From Actinoplanes utahensis (GTDB taxonomy: Bacteria; Actinomycetota; Actinomycetes; Mycobacteriales; Micromonosporaceae): a stretch of 64,000 nucleotides of DNA. Where the stretch lies: contig NZ_BOMZ01000077.1 of the NCBI RefSeq assembly GCF_016862455.1, positions 1 through 64,000 on the forward strand, in the 5' to 3' direction. The notes beneath the pieces are model-generated. The model had not been told where the DNA came from and made no database searches. It saw only the letters and a list, made by a program, of their open reading frames with translations. Within the stretch, counting starts at the first letter, position 1, and each line of letters starts with the position of its first letter. The position numbers and the translations under genes were made by a program. This document shows, piece by piece, positions 18,790 through 31,000 of the stretch.

Positions 18790-21700
18790 ACCTGTCCTAC
18801 GCCGAACGGCGGATGTGGTTCCTGAACGAGCTCCATCCGGGCGCCACCGACTACCTGCTGCCGTACGTCTTCCGGGTCGACGGCCCGCTCGACGCGGCCG
18901 CGCTGCGGTCCGCGGCCGGTGAGCTGCACCGGCGGCACGAGGTGCTGCGCAGCACCTACCGCACCGAGGACGGGGAGCCGCGGCGTGTCGTGCACGCCGC
19001 GGCCGGCGACGGCCCGTCGTTCACCGTCACCGACCTGCGCGACCTGGCCCCGGCCGAGCGGGCTGGCCGCCTCGGCGACCTGCTCGCCGCGGACCAGCGC
19101 ACCCCGTTCGACCTGGCCCGGCAGTTCCCGGTCCGGTGGCTGCTGATCCGGCTGTCGGACACCGAACACGTCCTCGCCGTCACCGCGCACCACATCGCCT
19201 TCGACGGCTGGTCCGGCTGGGTGCTGTGTGAGGAGCTGGGCACCCTCTACGACGCGGCCGCCGCCGGGACCACGGCGGCGCTCGCGCCGGTCCGTTTCGG
19301 TTACGCCGACCACGTGGCCCGCGAACACGACCGGATGAGCCGCGGCGACCTGGCCGCGGCGATCGCCTTCGGGGAGCGGACCCTCGCCGGGGTCGCGCCC
19401 CTGGATCTGCCGCTGGACCGGTCCCGGCCGCCGGTCTGGCACCCGGACGGCGACAGTGTCGCCCTGCACGTCCCGCCGGCGCTGGCCGGGGCGCTCACCG
19501 CGCTCGGCCGCACCGCCGGCGCCACCCGCTTCATGACCGTCCTGGCCGTGTTCACCGGACTGCTGGCCCGGCTCACCGGGCAGACCGACATCGCCGTCGG
19601 CACCGCCGTCTCCGGCCGGGACTCCGAGGACACCCACGAGACGATCGGGCTGTTCACCAACACCGTCGTGCTGCGCGCCGAGGTGACGGCGGAGGCCACC
19701 TTCCGGGACGTGCTCGACCGGGCCGTCACCACCACCCTGGCCGCGATGGACCACCAGACGGTGCCGTTCGACGTGCTCGTGGAACGCCTGCAACCGGACC
19801 GGGACCTGTCGCGGAACCCGCTGTTCCAGGCCATGTTCGTGTTCGAGGAGCTCGGTGGCGCCACCGTCGCCACCACCGGCCCGCGGTTCACCCCGGTGGA
19901 GGTGACCCCGGGCACCGCGATGGTGGATCTGACCCTGACGATGCGCCGCGACGCCGACGGCGGTTTCTCCGGGCACCTCGACTACGCCACCGCCCTGTTC
20001 GACAGGTCCACCGTCGAACGGATCGGGCGGCTGTTCCTGCGGCTGGCCGAACGGGCCGTCGCCGAACCCGGCCGGAGCCTCGCCACGTACCCGTTGAGCA
20101 GCGCGGACGAGCAGGCGGCGGACCTGCCGTACCGGCCCGCGCCGCTGCCCGCCCCGGTCCCCGAACTGATCGCCGCGCAGGCCCGGCTGCGGCCGGACGC
20201 CGTCGCGGTCGCCGGCCCGGACGGCACCGTCGACTACCGGACCCTCACCGCGGCCGCCGGCGACCTCGCCGCCGACCTGGCCCGCGCCGGAGTGCGCCGC
20301 GGCGACGTCGTCGCGATCTGCGCCGACCGCGGCCCGCACCTGGTCACCGCCCTGCTCGGCACCCTCACGTCCGGCGCCGCGGCGCTGTGGCTGAACCCCG
20401 CGCACCCCACCGAACGCCTGCGGGCGGTCCTCGCCGACGCCGGCGCCCGCCTGGCCGTCACCGCCGGCACCGGCCACGACACGGTGCGGGACTGCGGCGT
20501 GCCGCTGCTGGCCGCCGACACCGCTCGGCCGTCCGCCGCCGGTTCCGGCTGGCGGCCGCCCCGGATCGCCGCGTCCGACGTCGCGTACATCGCCTACACG
20601 TCCGGCTCCACCGGCACGCCCAAGGGCGTCCAGATCACGCACGGCTCGCTCAGCGAACACCTGCCGGTGATCGCGGCCGAGTTCGGGATCACCGCCGGAT
20701 CCCGGATCGCGCTCACCGCGGCCCTCGGCTTCGACGTGTCCCTGGAACAGATCCTCACCGCGCTGGTGGGCGGCGCGCGGGTGGTGCCCCTCGACCCGGG
20801 CACGATGAGCGCCGACGAGGTCCTCGACGGCGTCGCCCGCCACGGGGTCACGCATCTCAACCTGACACCGCTGTACTACCGGGAGCTGATCGGCCGGGCC
20901 GCCCCGCGCGACCCGCGCCTCGCACCGGTCGAGGTGGTGTACCTGGCCGGTGACGTGATCCGCGGCAGCGACCTGCAATGGTGGCGGGACGGCGGGTTCG
21001 ACGGCCGGTTCGTGTGCTGTTACGGCCCGACCGAGGCGACCGTCACCTGCACCGCGATCGACACCGCCGGCTGCACCGGCCGGGAGAGCGTGATGCCGAT
21101 CGGCCGCCCGGTGCCCGGCACCCGCGCCTACGTCCTGGACGGCGCGCTGCAGCCGGTTCCGGCCGGGATGCCGGGAGAGCTGTACCTCGGCGGGCGCCGG
21201 GTCGCGCGCGGCTATCTCGGGCGTCCCGCCGCGACCGCCGGGGCGTTCCTGCCGGACCCGTTCAGCGACGAGCCCGGCGCCCGGATGTACCGCACCGGCG
21301 ACGTGGTGCGCGCCCGCCCGGACGGTGTCCTGGAGTTCCAGGGCCGCGCCGACCGGCAGATCAAGATCCGCGGCCACCGGGTCGAACCGGCCGAGGTCGA
21401 GACCGCACTGCTGGCCTGCCCGCGAGTGCGTGCGGCCGCCGTGGTGCACCGGCCGGTCGGGGCGACCGGAGAGAAGGGCCTGGTGGCGTACGTCGCCGGC
21501 CCCGGCCCGGACGAGGTGGCGGCGCTCGCCGGGCGACTGCGGAGTGAGCTGCCGTCCTACCTCGTCCCGGCCGCGATCGTCGCACTGGACGAGCTGCCCC
21601 GGACACCGAGCGGCAAGCTCGACCACACCGCCCTGCCCGCGCCCGAGCTCGGCCGTCCGGATCCGGACATCGCGGCCGTCGCCCCGCGGACCCCGGCCGA

Positions 21701-24700
21701 GACCGCGCTGCTCGACGCCATGCGTGCCGTGCTCGGCATCGACGGGTTCGGCGTGCACCACGACTTCTTCCGGCTCGGCGGCTCCTCGCTGACCGCCACC
21801 CGCCTGGTCGCCCGGCTGCGTGACCACGCCGGCCTGGTCGTGTCGCTGCGGGACGTGTTCACCACCCCGACGGCCGCCGCGCTGGCCGAGCGGGTACGAC
21901 AGGCGCCCGCCGCGGCCGCCGCCCCGCCGGCGCGTGCCGACCGCACCGGCCCGCTGCCACTGTCGGCGGCCCAGCGGCGGCTCTGGTTCCTGCACCGCCT
22001 CGACCGCACCGGCCGGGAGTACCTGGTGCCGGCCACCTACCGGCTGCGCGGCCCGCTCGACGTCGGCGCGCTGCGCGCGGCCTGCCGCCGGCTCGCGGAA
22101 CGGCACGAGATCCTGCGGACCCGGTACGTCATCGGGCCGGACGGCGAACCCGCCCAGGTGATCGACCCGCCCGGCGACGTGCCGGTGGAGGTCGGCGGGA
22201 CGGCCGGGCCGCGGGGCTTCGACCTGAGCCGTGACCACCAGTTCCGGGTCTCCGTCGTCCCGGTCGGCCCGCAGGAGCACATCCTGCTGCTGCTCACCCA
22301 TCACATCGCCGTCGACGGCTGGTCGTGGAAGATCATCGGGAACGAGCTGGCCGCGCTGTACCAGGGGTCGGAGCTGCCCGCGCCCGCCTGGCAGTACGCC
22401 GACCACGCCGTCGCCGAGACCGCCCGTGACCTGGGTGCGCACGTCGCGTACTGGCGTGACGCCCTGACCGGCGGCGGCACCCTGAACCTGCCGATCGACA
22501 GGCCCCGGCCCGAGGTCCGCGACGCGACGGGTGCCGTCCGTTCCGTCCGGATCCCGGCCGAGCACGCCCGCGCGATCCTGGACCACGGCCGGACCGCCGG
22601 GGCGACCGTGTTCGCGACCTGGTTCGCCGTCTACTCGGCGCTGCTCAGCCGGGTGTCCGGCCAGCCGGACCTGGTGATCGGCGTGCCGGTGGACTGCCGG
22701 GACGGCGACGAAGCGGCGACGGTGCTCGGCTGTTTCGTCAACACCATGGCGGTCCGGGTGCCGGAGATCGCCGCGACGTTCACCGGGCACCTGGCGGCGG
22801 CCCGCTCGCTGCTGGCCGCGGCGTACCCGCATCGGGAAGCGCCGTTCGAGCAGGTGGTGGCGGCACTGGGCCGGGACCGGGACCCGTCGCGCACGCCCCT
22901 GTTCGACACCCTGTTCCAGGTCCTCGACGACGCCGGGCCGGCCCTCCCGCTGGCCGGGCTGGTCACCGAGCGAATCGACACGGTCCCGCCGGCGGCGATG
23001 ACCGACCTGAGCCTGGCCATGCGCCCGAACCCGGACGGCAGCTGGACCGGCGAGCTCGAATACGCGACCGCGCTGTTCGACCCGGCCACCGTCGACCGGA
23101 TCGGCGAACGCCTGGTCCGCCTGATCGCCGCGGTCGCCACCCGCCCGGACGCCGAACTGGCCGGCATCGACCTGCTCACCGGCCGGGAACGGGCCGCGCT
23201 CGGCGCGTCCGAGCCGTACACCGACGATCCGCGGACCGTGCCCGAGCTGTTCGCCGCCCACGTGGCCCGGACCCCGGACGCGATCGCGGTCACCGGGTCG
23301 GCCGGCACCATGACCTACCGTGAGCTGGACGAACGTGCCGACCGGCTGGCCCGGCGGCTGCTCGCCGCCGGGGTGAAACCCGGGTCGGCGGTCGCGGTCT
23401 CCGCGGGCCGCAGCGGGCGTACGATCGCCGCGCTGCTCGCCGTCCTGCGGTGCGCCGCCGTCTACGTGCCCGTCGACGGCGCGGAACCGCCGGAACGGCG
23501 CGCCGCTCTGCTCGACGAGATCGCGGCGGTCGCCGTGGTCACCGACGAGACGACCGCGGCCCGGTTCGCGGACGCGCCGTGCCCGGTGCTCGTCGAAGGG
23601 CTGCCCGACGACGACGTCTCGGCACGCCGGACGCCGCCCGGAGCGCTGCCGGCCGACGCCGCCTACGTGATCTTCACGTCCGGGTCCACCGGCCGCCCGA
23701 AAGGCGTGGTCGTCGACCATGCCGCGTTCACACACCACTGCCAGGTGCAGGCGCGGGCGTACGACCTCGCGCCGGGCGCCCGGATGGCCCTGCTCGCCTC
23801 GCTCAGCTTCGACGCCTCGATGGACCAGATGGCGGCGCCGCTGATCAGCGGCGCGGCGGTGGTGCCGCTCGATGCCCGGTCGGTAACGCCGGCGCAGATG
23901 CTCCAGCAGTTCCACGACCACGGTGTGACGCTCGCCGACGTGACCCCGGTCTACTACCGGGAACTGCTGCGGGCGGCGGTGCCCGGCGACCCGCGGCTCG
24001 CGTCGCTGCGGATGATGGACGTCGGCGGCGACGTGGTGACCGGGGAGGACGCGGCGGCGTGGCGGGCGCTCGGTGTCGGCGCCGAGTTCAGCGTCACGTA
24101 CGGGCCGACCGAGGCCACCGTCGCGGCCACCTTCCAGGTCATCGACGAGGACGAGGCGCGTCGGGCGGGCCGTGCGGCGCTGCCGATCGGGCGGCCGCTG
24201 CCCGGCTCCCGGCTGCTGGTCCTCGACGAGGCGCTGCGGCCGGTGCTGCCGGGGGCGATCGGTGAACTGTTCATCGGCGGGCGGCGGATCGCGCGCGGCT
24301 ATCTGAACCGGCCGGACCTGACCGCGGACCGGTTCGTCCCGGATCCGCTGGGGCCGCCGGGTGCCCGCCTCTACCGAACCGGCGATCTGGTACGGCTACG
24401 CCCGGACGGCTCGTTCGAGTTCCACGGCCGCACCGACCGGCAGGTGAAGATCCGCGGGTTCCGGGTGGAGCCGGCCGAGATCGAGTCGGTGCTGTCGGCG
24501 CTGCCCGGTGTGTCCGCGGCCGTCGTCGTGCCGGGACTCGGGGCGGGCGGGGAGCAGCGGTTGCTCGCCTACCTCGTACCGCGAACCGGTCTCGATCTCG
24601 ATGTGCCGGCGCTCCGCGCCCTGGCCCGCACCCGGCTGCCCCGGCACCTGATGCCGGCCGCGCTGACCGTCATCGACGCTCTGCCGCTGACCGCGAGCGG

Positions 24701-25070
24701 CAAGGTCGACCGCGCCCGGCTGCCGCGGGTGGACCCGGCCGCCGTCGCCGAACCGTCGCCCGGGCGCGCCCTGGATCCCACCGAACAGCAGGTCGCCGAG
24801 ATCTGGGCCGAGGTGCTCGGGGTGCCGGCGCCCGGCCCGGACGACGACTTCTTCGATCTCGGCGGCCACTCGCTGACCGCGATCCGGGTCGGCCAGCGCA
24901 TCGAGGAGATCTTCGCGATCGAGCTGCCCCTGCACCGGTTCTTCACCACCACCACCGTCGAGTCCCTCGCCGCCGCGATCCGCGACGCCGTCGAGGCCGC
25001 GCTCGACACCCTGACCGACGCCGAGATCGTGGCCCTGGCCGCGCAGGACCTGGAGAGCGACTCCCGATGA
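18786..25070 (+). CDS. NRPS2: C-A-T-C-A-T, elongation subunit
   Basis: A 2094-residue synthetase adding two residues. Order: C (about 1-430, HHIAFDGWS near 135), A3 (about 446-950), T3 (FRLGGSSLTA near 1000), C (about 1055-1470, HHIAVDGWS near 1172), A4 (about 1480-1975), T4 (FDLGGHSLTA near 2024). Hand-derived codes are DVENYACVTK for A3 and DADDDGTVAK for A4. A3 shares Glu239/Asn278 with NRPS1 A1, and A4 has an unusual acidic pocket, so both may take basic or polar residues. I know no exact match. No epimerisation domain is present. The ATG overlaps the mbtH stop, and the final TGA overlaps the NRPS3 start. A longer upstream frame is not coding. Confidence 0.93.
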   Translation: MNLSYAERRMWFLNELHPGATDYLLPYVFRVDGPLDAAALRSAAGELHRRHEVLRSTYRTEDGEPRRVVHAAAGDGPSFTVTDLRDLAPAERAGRLGDLLAADQRTPFDLARQFPVRWLLIRLSDTEHVLAVTAHHIAFDGWSGWVLCEELGTLYDAAAAGTTAALAPVRFGYADHVAREHDRMSRGDLAAAIAFGERTLAGVAPLDLPLDRSRPPVWHPDGDSVALHVPPALAGALTALGRTAGATRFMTVLAVFTGLLARLTGQTDIAVGTAVSGRDSEDTHETIGLFTNTVVLRAEVTAEATFRDVLDRAVTTTLAAMDHQTVPFDVLVERLQPDRDLSRNPLFQAMFVFEELGGATVATTGPRFTPVEVTPGTAMVDLTLTMRRDADGGFSGHLDYATALFDRSTVERIGRLFLRLAERAVAEPGRSLATYPLSSADEQAADLPYRPAPLPAPVPELIAAQARLRPDAVAVAGPDGTVDYRTLTAAAGDLAADLARAGVRRGDVVAICADRGPHLVTALLGTLTSGAAALWLNPAHPTERLRAVLADAGARLAVTAGTGHDTVRDCGVPLLAADTARPSAAGSGWRPPRIAASDVAYIAYTSGSTGTPKGVQITHGSLSEHLPVIAAEFGITAGSRIALTAALGFDVSLEQILTALVGGARVVPLDPGTMSADEVLDGVARHGVTHLNLTPLYYRELIGRAAPRDPRLAPVEVVYLAGDVIRGSDLQWWRDGGFDGRFVCCYGPTEATVTCTAIDTAGCTGRESVMPIGRPVPGTRAYVLDGALQPVPAGMPGELYLGGRRVARGYLGRPAATAGAFLPDPFSDEPGARMYRTGDVVRARPDGVLEFQGRADRQIKIRGHRVEPAEVETALLACPRVRAAAVVHRPVGATGEKGLVAYVAGPGPDEVAALAGRLRSELPSYLVPAAIVALDELPRTPSGKLDHTALPAPELGRPDPDIAAVAPRTPAETALLDAMRAVLGIDGFGVHHDFFRLGGSSLTATRLVARLRDHAGLVVSLRDVFTTPTAAALAERVRQAPAAAAAPPARADRTGPLPLSAAQRRLWFLHRLDRTGREYLVPATYRLRGPLDVGALRAACRRLAERHEILRTRYVIGPDGEPAQVIDPPGDVPVEVGGTAGPRGFDLSRDHQFRVSVVPVGPQEHILLLLTHHIAVDGWSWKIIGNELAALYQGSELPAPAWQYADHAVAETARDLGAHVAYWRDALTGGGTLNLPIDRPRPEVRDATGAVRSVRIPAEHARAILDHGRTAGATVFATWFAVYSALLSRVSGQPDLVIGVPVDCRDGDEAATVLGCFVNTMAVRVPEIAATFTGHLAAARSLLAAAYPHREAPFEQVVAALGRDRDPSRTPLFDTLFQVLDDAGPALPLAGLVTERIDTVPPAAMTDLSLAMRPNPDGSWTGELEYATALFDPATVDRIGERLVRLIAAVATRPDAELAGIDLLTGRERAALGASEPYTDDPRTVPELFAAHVARTPDAIAVTGSAGTMTYRELDERADRLARRLLAAGVKPGSAVAVSAGRSGRTIAALLAVLRCAAVYVPVDGAEPPERRAALLDEIAAVAVVTDETTAARFADAPCPVLVEGLPDDDVSARRTPPGALPADAAYVIFTSGSTGRPKGVVVDHAAFTHHCQVQARAYDLAPGARMALLASLSFDASMDQMAAPLISGAAVVPLDARSVTPAQMLQQFHDHGVTLADVTPVYYRELLRAAVPGDPRLASLRMMDVGGDVVTGEDAAAWRALGVGAEFSVTYGPTEATVAATFQVIDEDEARRAGRAALPIGRPLPGSRLLVLDEALRPVLPGAIGELFIGGRRIARGYLNRPDLTADRFVPDPLGPPGARLYRTGDLVRLRPDGSFEFHGRTDRQVKIRGFRVEPAEIESVLSALPGVSAAVVVPGLGAGGEQRLLAYLVPRTGLDLDVPALRALARTRLPRHLMPAALTVIDALPLTASGKVDRARLPRVDPAAVAEPSPGRALDPTEQQVAEIWAEVLGVPAPGPDDDFFDLGGHSLTAIRVGQRIEEIFAIELPLHRFFTTTTVESLAAAIRDAVEAALDTLTDAEIVALAAQDLESDSR

Positions 25071-28000
25071 GCATCGACGCACCGCAGACCGGAACGGATC
25101 TCGCCGAGCTTCGCCGGCGGATCCTCGAGAAGCGCCTGGCCGGGCGGACCGGCAGACCGGCGGCAGCGGCGGGCATCCCGCGGCTGCCACGCACCGGGCC
25201 CCTCGCGCTGTCGTTCGCCCAGCAGCGGCTGTGGATGCTGGACCAGCTGCGGCCGGCGCAGGACGAGTACCTGATCCCGGTGGCGCTGGAACTGACCGGG
25301 CCGCTCGACGAGAACGCGCTGGCCACCGCCCTGAGCGCGCTGGTGGCCCGGCACGAGGTGCTGCGCACCCGTTACGTGCTGCAGGACCGGGAGCCGCGGC
25401 AGGTCGTCGACCCGGCCGCGCCGGTCCGGATCGGCCGGGCCACCGCCACCGGCGACGACCTGCAGCGGGTGCTCGCCGGGCTGTCCCGGGCGTCGACCGA
25501 TCTGCGGCACGAGCACCCGATCCGCTTCCACCTGGTCGAACTCGGGCCGCAGCGGCGGGTCCTGCTGATCTGCGTGCACCACATCGCCTTCGACGGCTGG
25601 TCCACCGGGGTGCTGCTGCGCGAGCTGAGCGAGTCGTACGCGGCCGCGCTGGACCGGCGGCCACCCCGGCTGGACGCGGTGCCGACCCAGTACGCCGACT
25701 ACGCCGGATGGGAACGCGACCGGGTCCGCGGGATGCTCGGCGACGGGCAGCTCGAGTACTGGCGTACCCAGCTCGCCGGCCTGGACGACCTGGCCCTGTT
25801 CACCGACCGGCCGCACCCCGCCGAATGGGACGCCACCGGCGCCGCGGAGCGGTTCGTCATCCCGGCCGCCGTCGCCGGCGAACTGCGGCGACTCGGCCGG
25901 GAAGCCGGCGCCACCTCGTTCGTGACCCTGCTCGCCGCGGTCCAGGCGTTCCTGAGCCGCTACTGCGGGCAGGGTGACATCGCCGTCGGCGTGCCGTCCG
26001 CCGGCCGGCCCCGCGCCGACCTCGCCGACACCATCGGCTACTTCGGCAACATGCTGGTGATGCGGGCCGACCTGACCGCCGGCCCGACCTTCACCGAGCT
26101 GATGCGGCAGGTCCGGGCCACCGCGGTGTCGGCGTACGCCAACGCCGACGTCCCGTTCGACTGGCTGGTCACCGAGCTGCGCTCGCACCGCGACCTGTCC
26201 CGCAACCCGATCTTCCAGGCCAGCCTGACCGTCGAGGAGGGTACCGCCGGGGAGGACGTGACACTGCCCGGCCTGACCGCCCGGCCGGTCGACGTCGACT
26301 GGATCGCCGCGAAGTTCGACCTGTCCTTCAGCGTCACCGTCGACCCGGACGGCGAGTGGACCGGCGCGATCGTCTACCCGTCCGCCCTGTTCGACGCCGC
26401 CACCGTCCGGCGGATGGCCCGGCACTTCACCGCCTTCGTCGCCGCGCTCGCCGAGCGGCCGGACCGGCCGATCCCGGGCATCGGGTTCGCCGGGCCCGAG
26501 GACCTGCCGGGCGTCGCCGCGACCGCGAGCCTGCCGGTCACCGGCACGATCCACGAGGCGGTGCGCCGGGCCGGGCCCGGCCGGGTCGCGATCAGCTTCG
26601 CCGGCCGGCAGTGGACCTACCGGGACCTCGAGGAGCGGGCGAACCGGCTGGCCCGGCACCTGATCGGATGCGGCGTGCGCCGCGGCGACCTGGTCGGCGT
26701 GCGGCTCGGCCGGGGCCCCGACCTGGTCGCGGCGCTGCTGGCGGTGCTCAAGACCGGCGCGGCGTACCTGCCGCTCGACCCGGACCAGCCGGACGAACGC
26801 GTCAATTTCATGATCAAGGATGCGGCGACGGCTGTCGTCGTCACCGAGACCGGGCACGCGGCCGGGCTCGACGCGCGGCTGGTGCTGCTCGACGACGCGG
26901 ACACCCGGACGGCGATCGCCGCACAGGCCGGAACCGACCCCGGATGTCCGGCGGGCCCGGACGACCTGGCCTACGTCATCTACACCTCCGGGTCGACCGG
27001 CCGCCCCAAGGGCGTGATGGTGACCCACCGCAACGTGCTGCGGCTGTTCGCGGCCATCGATCGGGACCTCGTCACCGGCCCGGAGGACGTGTGGACGGCG
27101 TTCCACTCGTACGCCTTCGACTTCTCGGTGTGGGAGATCTGGGGCGCGCTCACCCACGGCAGCCGCCTGGTCATGGTGCCGTTCGAGACGTCCCGGTCGC
27201 CGCACGACTTCCTGCGGCTGCTCGCCGCGGAGCGGGTCACCGTGCTCAGCCAGACGCCGTCCGCGTTCGCCGGCCTCACCCAGGCGCTGACCGGGGACGA
27301 TCTGTCGCTGCGCGCGGTCGTGTTCGGTGGGGAGGCCCTCGACCCGGCGCTGCTCGCGCCGTGGTTCCGGCTCGACGGCCGGTGCCCCCGCATGATCAAC
27401 ATGTACGGGATCACCGAGACCACGGTGCACGTCACCTACCGGGAGATCGCCGAGGAGGACACCCGTACCCGTACCGGCTCCGCCCGCAGCCCCATCGGGG
27501 CGCCCCTGGCGGACCTGAGCCTGCACGTGCTCGACCCCGCCGGGCAGCCCGTGCCGGCCGGTGTCCCCGGCGAGATCCACGTCGGCGGCGCCGGAGTGGC
27601 CCGCGGCTACCTGGGCCGCCCCGAACTGACCGCCGAACGCTTCGTCCCCGATCCGTTCGCCGGCGAGCCCGGCGCACGGCTCTACCGCACCGGCGACCTG
27701 GCCCGGCGCACCGCCACCGGGGAGATCGAATACCTCGGCCGCACCGACCAGCAGATCAAGATCCGGGGCCACCGGATCGAGATCGGCGAGATCGAGGCGA
27801 CCCTGGCCGCCCATCCGGCGGTGACGGCGGCCGCCGTCGACGTGCGCTGGTCCAGCCCCGGCAACGGGCAGATCTTCGGCTACGTCGTGCTCGCCGGTGA
27901 CGTGCCGCTCGACGAGATCCGCCGGCACGCCGCCACCCGTCTGCCCGGCTACATGGTCCCGGCGGCCGTCGTCGCCATCCCGCGGATCCCGCTCACCGTC

Positions 28001-31000
28001 AACGGCAAACTCGACCGCGGCAGACTGCCCCAGCCGAGACTGGAATCGGCGGTGCCGTACCAGGCACCGCGCTCGGCCGCCGAGACCACCGCCGCCGACG
28101 TGCTGCGCGAGGTCCTCGACGTGCCGCGGGTCGGCGTGCACGACAACTTCTTCGCCCTCGGCGGCGACTCGATCCGCGCCGTCCGCGCGGTCGGCCTGCT
28201 GCGAGCCCGCGGGTTCGCCGTCTCGGTCGCCGACATGTTCCGCCGCCAGACCGCCGCCGAGATCGCCGAACTGGCCGGCGGGAGCGTCGACGACGACCTG
28301 CGCACCGAACCGTTCTCGCTGATCCCGGCGAGCGACCGGGCGAAGCTGCCGGGCGGGCTTGCCGACGCCTACCCCCTCTCCCAGACCCAGGCCGGCATGC
28401 TGTTCGAACTGCTCGCCGACGACGAGGTGCACCGCTACCACAACGCGACCGCCTACCCGATCAGGGAACGCGCCACCTTCTCCCTGGACGCGCTGCGCCG
28501 TGCCGCCGAGTACGTCACCGCCCGTCACGACATCCTGCGGACCTCGTTCGACGTCACCACGTACAGCGAGCCGTTGCAGCTGGTGCACCGGCACGCGACA
28601 CTCGACATCCGGTTCACCGACCTGCGGACGCTACCGGTGGGGGAGCGGGAGCGGCGGCTGTGGGAGATCGTCGCCGACGAGCGGGCCGATCTGTTCGACA
28701 TCGCCGCGGCGCCGCTGTGGCGGCTGCACGTCGTGCTCACCAGCGACGAGGTGTGGCACATGTGCCTGGTCGAGTTCCATCCGGTGCTCGACGGGTGGAG
28801 CCACAACTCCCTGGTGACCGAGCTGCTGCACGCGTACGAGGCGTACCGTGACGGCGGCGCCCCGGACGCCGGGCCGCCCGACGCGGTGCGGTTCGCCGAC
28901 TTCATCGCCCTCGAACAGGCTTCGATGCGCTCGGCCGAGGACCGGGAGTTCTGGGCGCGGCGGGTCCACGGCGACGCCGAGCGGATCACCCTGCCCGAGC
29001 AGTGGGCCGGGCCCAGCGGGGCGTTGAGCTACGAGGTACGGGTACCCCTCGACACCCTCGACCCCGGTCTGCGCGAGCTCGCCGCCATCGCCGGTGTGCC
29101 GTTCAAGACCGTGCTGCTCGCCGCCTACCTGCGGGTCCTCGGCATCGCCACCGGCCAGGAACGGTTCTTCGCCGGGGTGGTCTCCAACGGCCGCCCGGAA
29201 CAGCTCGGCGGCGACGAGGTCCGCGGCATGTTCCTCAACATGGTGCCGTTCCTCGCCCCGCCCGTCGCGGACACCTGGGTGCGGTACGTGCAGGCCGTGT
29301 TCGCCGAGGAGATCGCCGTCCACGCGCACCGCCGGTACCCGCTGCCGGTGATGCAGGCCGCGTGGGGCGGCGACACCCCGCTGCTGGACACCGCGTTCAA
29401 CTTCATCAACTTCCACGTCCTCGACCGGGAGCTCGTCGACGTGGAGACGCTGCACGACATCAGCCCCACCCAGTTCGCGCTGTCGCTGTCGACCGGCGAC
29501 AACGCGATCGGGCTCACCGCCCGCCCGGAGCGCATCGCCCCCGAGTACGGGGAGATGCTGGGCCGCCTGTTCACCCAGGTCCTCACCGCCATGGCCGGAA
29601 CCCCGCACGGCGACCCGCGCCGGCCCGCCCTGGACGCCGCCGACCACCGGCGGGCGCTCGCCCTGGCCGCCGGCCCGGTGGAGGAACCGGCCGCGAACGT
29701 CGTGGAGCTGATCGACAGGTGGGCCGGTGGAACCGCGGTGCACGACAGCGCGGGCGATCTCACGTACGCCGAGCTGCGGCGACTGTCCGCGGAGGTGGCG
29801 GGTGGCCTGCGGCGACGCGGGGCCGGGCCGGACAGCGTCGTCGCCGTCAGCCTGCCGCGCGGCCGCGACCTGATCGTCGCCCTGCTCGGGGTGCTCCGGG
29901 CCGGCGCCGCCTTCCTGATCATCGACCCGGCACAGCCCGAGGCGCGGCGCCGGGAACTGCTGCGGGACGCCGGCGCGCTGCTGACCGTCGGCGACGGCGG
30001 GGTGCCGCTGCCCGCGCTGACCGGGAGCCCGCTGACCGAGCCGGTCGCGGTGACCCCGGCGAACCTCGCCTACCTGATCAGCACCTCCGGTTCGACCGGG
30101 CGGCCGAAGAGCGTCATGCTCACCCACCGCGGGCTGCGCAACCTGGTCGGCACCCACCTCGACGCCCTCGGCGTGCGGCCCGGTGACCGGGTGGCGCAGC
30201 TGGCGCCGGTGGTGTTCGACATGGCCGTCTTCGAGATGCTCCTCGCCCTGACCCGCGGCGCGACGCTGTGCGTGCCGGAGCCCGGCGTGCTGGCCGTCGG
30301 CGACGTCCTGGCCCGTCACCTGACCCGGATGGCGGTCACCCACCTGGTCACCGTGCCGTCCGCGCTGGACGTCCTCGACCCGGCGGGCGTGCCCGGCCTG
30401 CGGGTGGTCGCGGTGGCCGGGGAGACCTGCCCGGCGGAGCTGGCGAGCCGCTGGTGCGGCCGGGTCCGGTTCCTCAACCTGTACGGGCCCAGCGAGTACA
30501 CCATCTGGGCCACCGGCACGGAGATCACCAGGGATCGGCAGAACCCGACCATCGGCCGCCCGATCGCCAACACCACCGCCCACGTCCTGGACGGCCGGCT
30601 CCAGCCGGTGCCGGTCGGCGTCCCCGGCGAACTCTGCCTGGGCGGGCACGGGGTGGGCCGCGGCTACGCCGGCCGCCCGGACCTGACCGCGGACCGGTTC
30701 GTGCCCGACGAGTTCGCGGGCGTCCCCGGCGCCCGGCTGTACCGCACCGGCGACCGGGTGCTCCGCCGCCCCGACGGTGAACTCGTGTTCCTCGGCCGCC
30801 TCGACCAGCAGGTGAAGGTCAACGGCAGGCGGATCGAGCTGGGCGAGATCGAGGCGGCGCTCCAGGCGCACCCGGACGTCCGACAGGCCGTCGCCGTGGT
30901 CGGCGGCGACCGGGAACGGCGGCATCTGGCGGCGTTCGTCACCATGACCGGTCCGGCGGGCGCCGGCGACCTGGAGCGATTCCTGCGCGATCGGCTCGCC

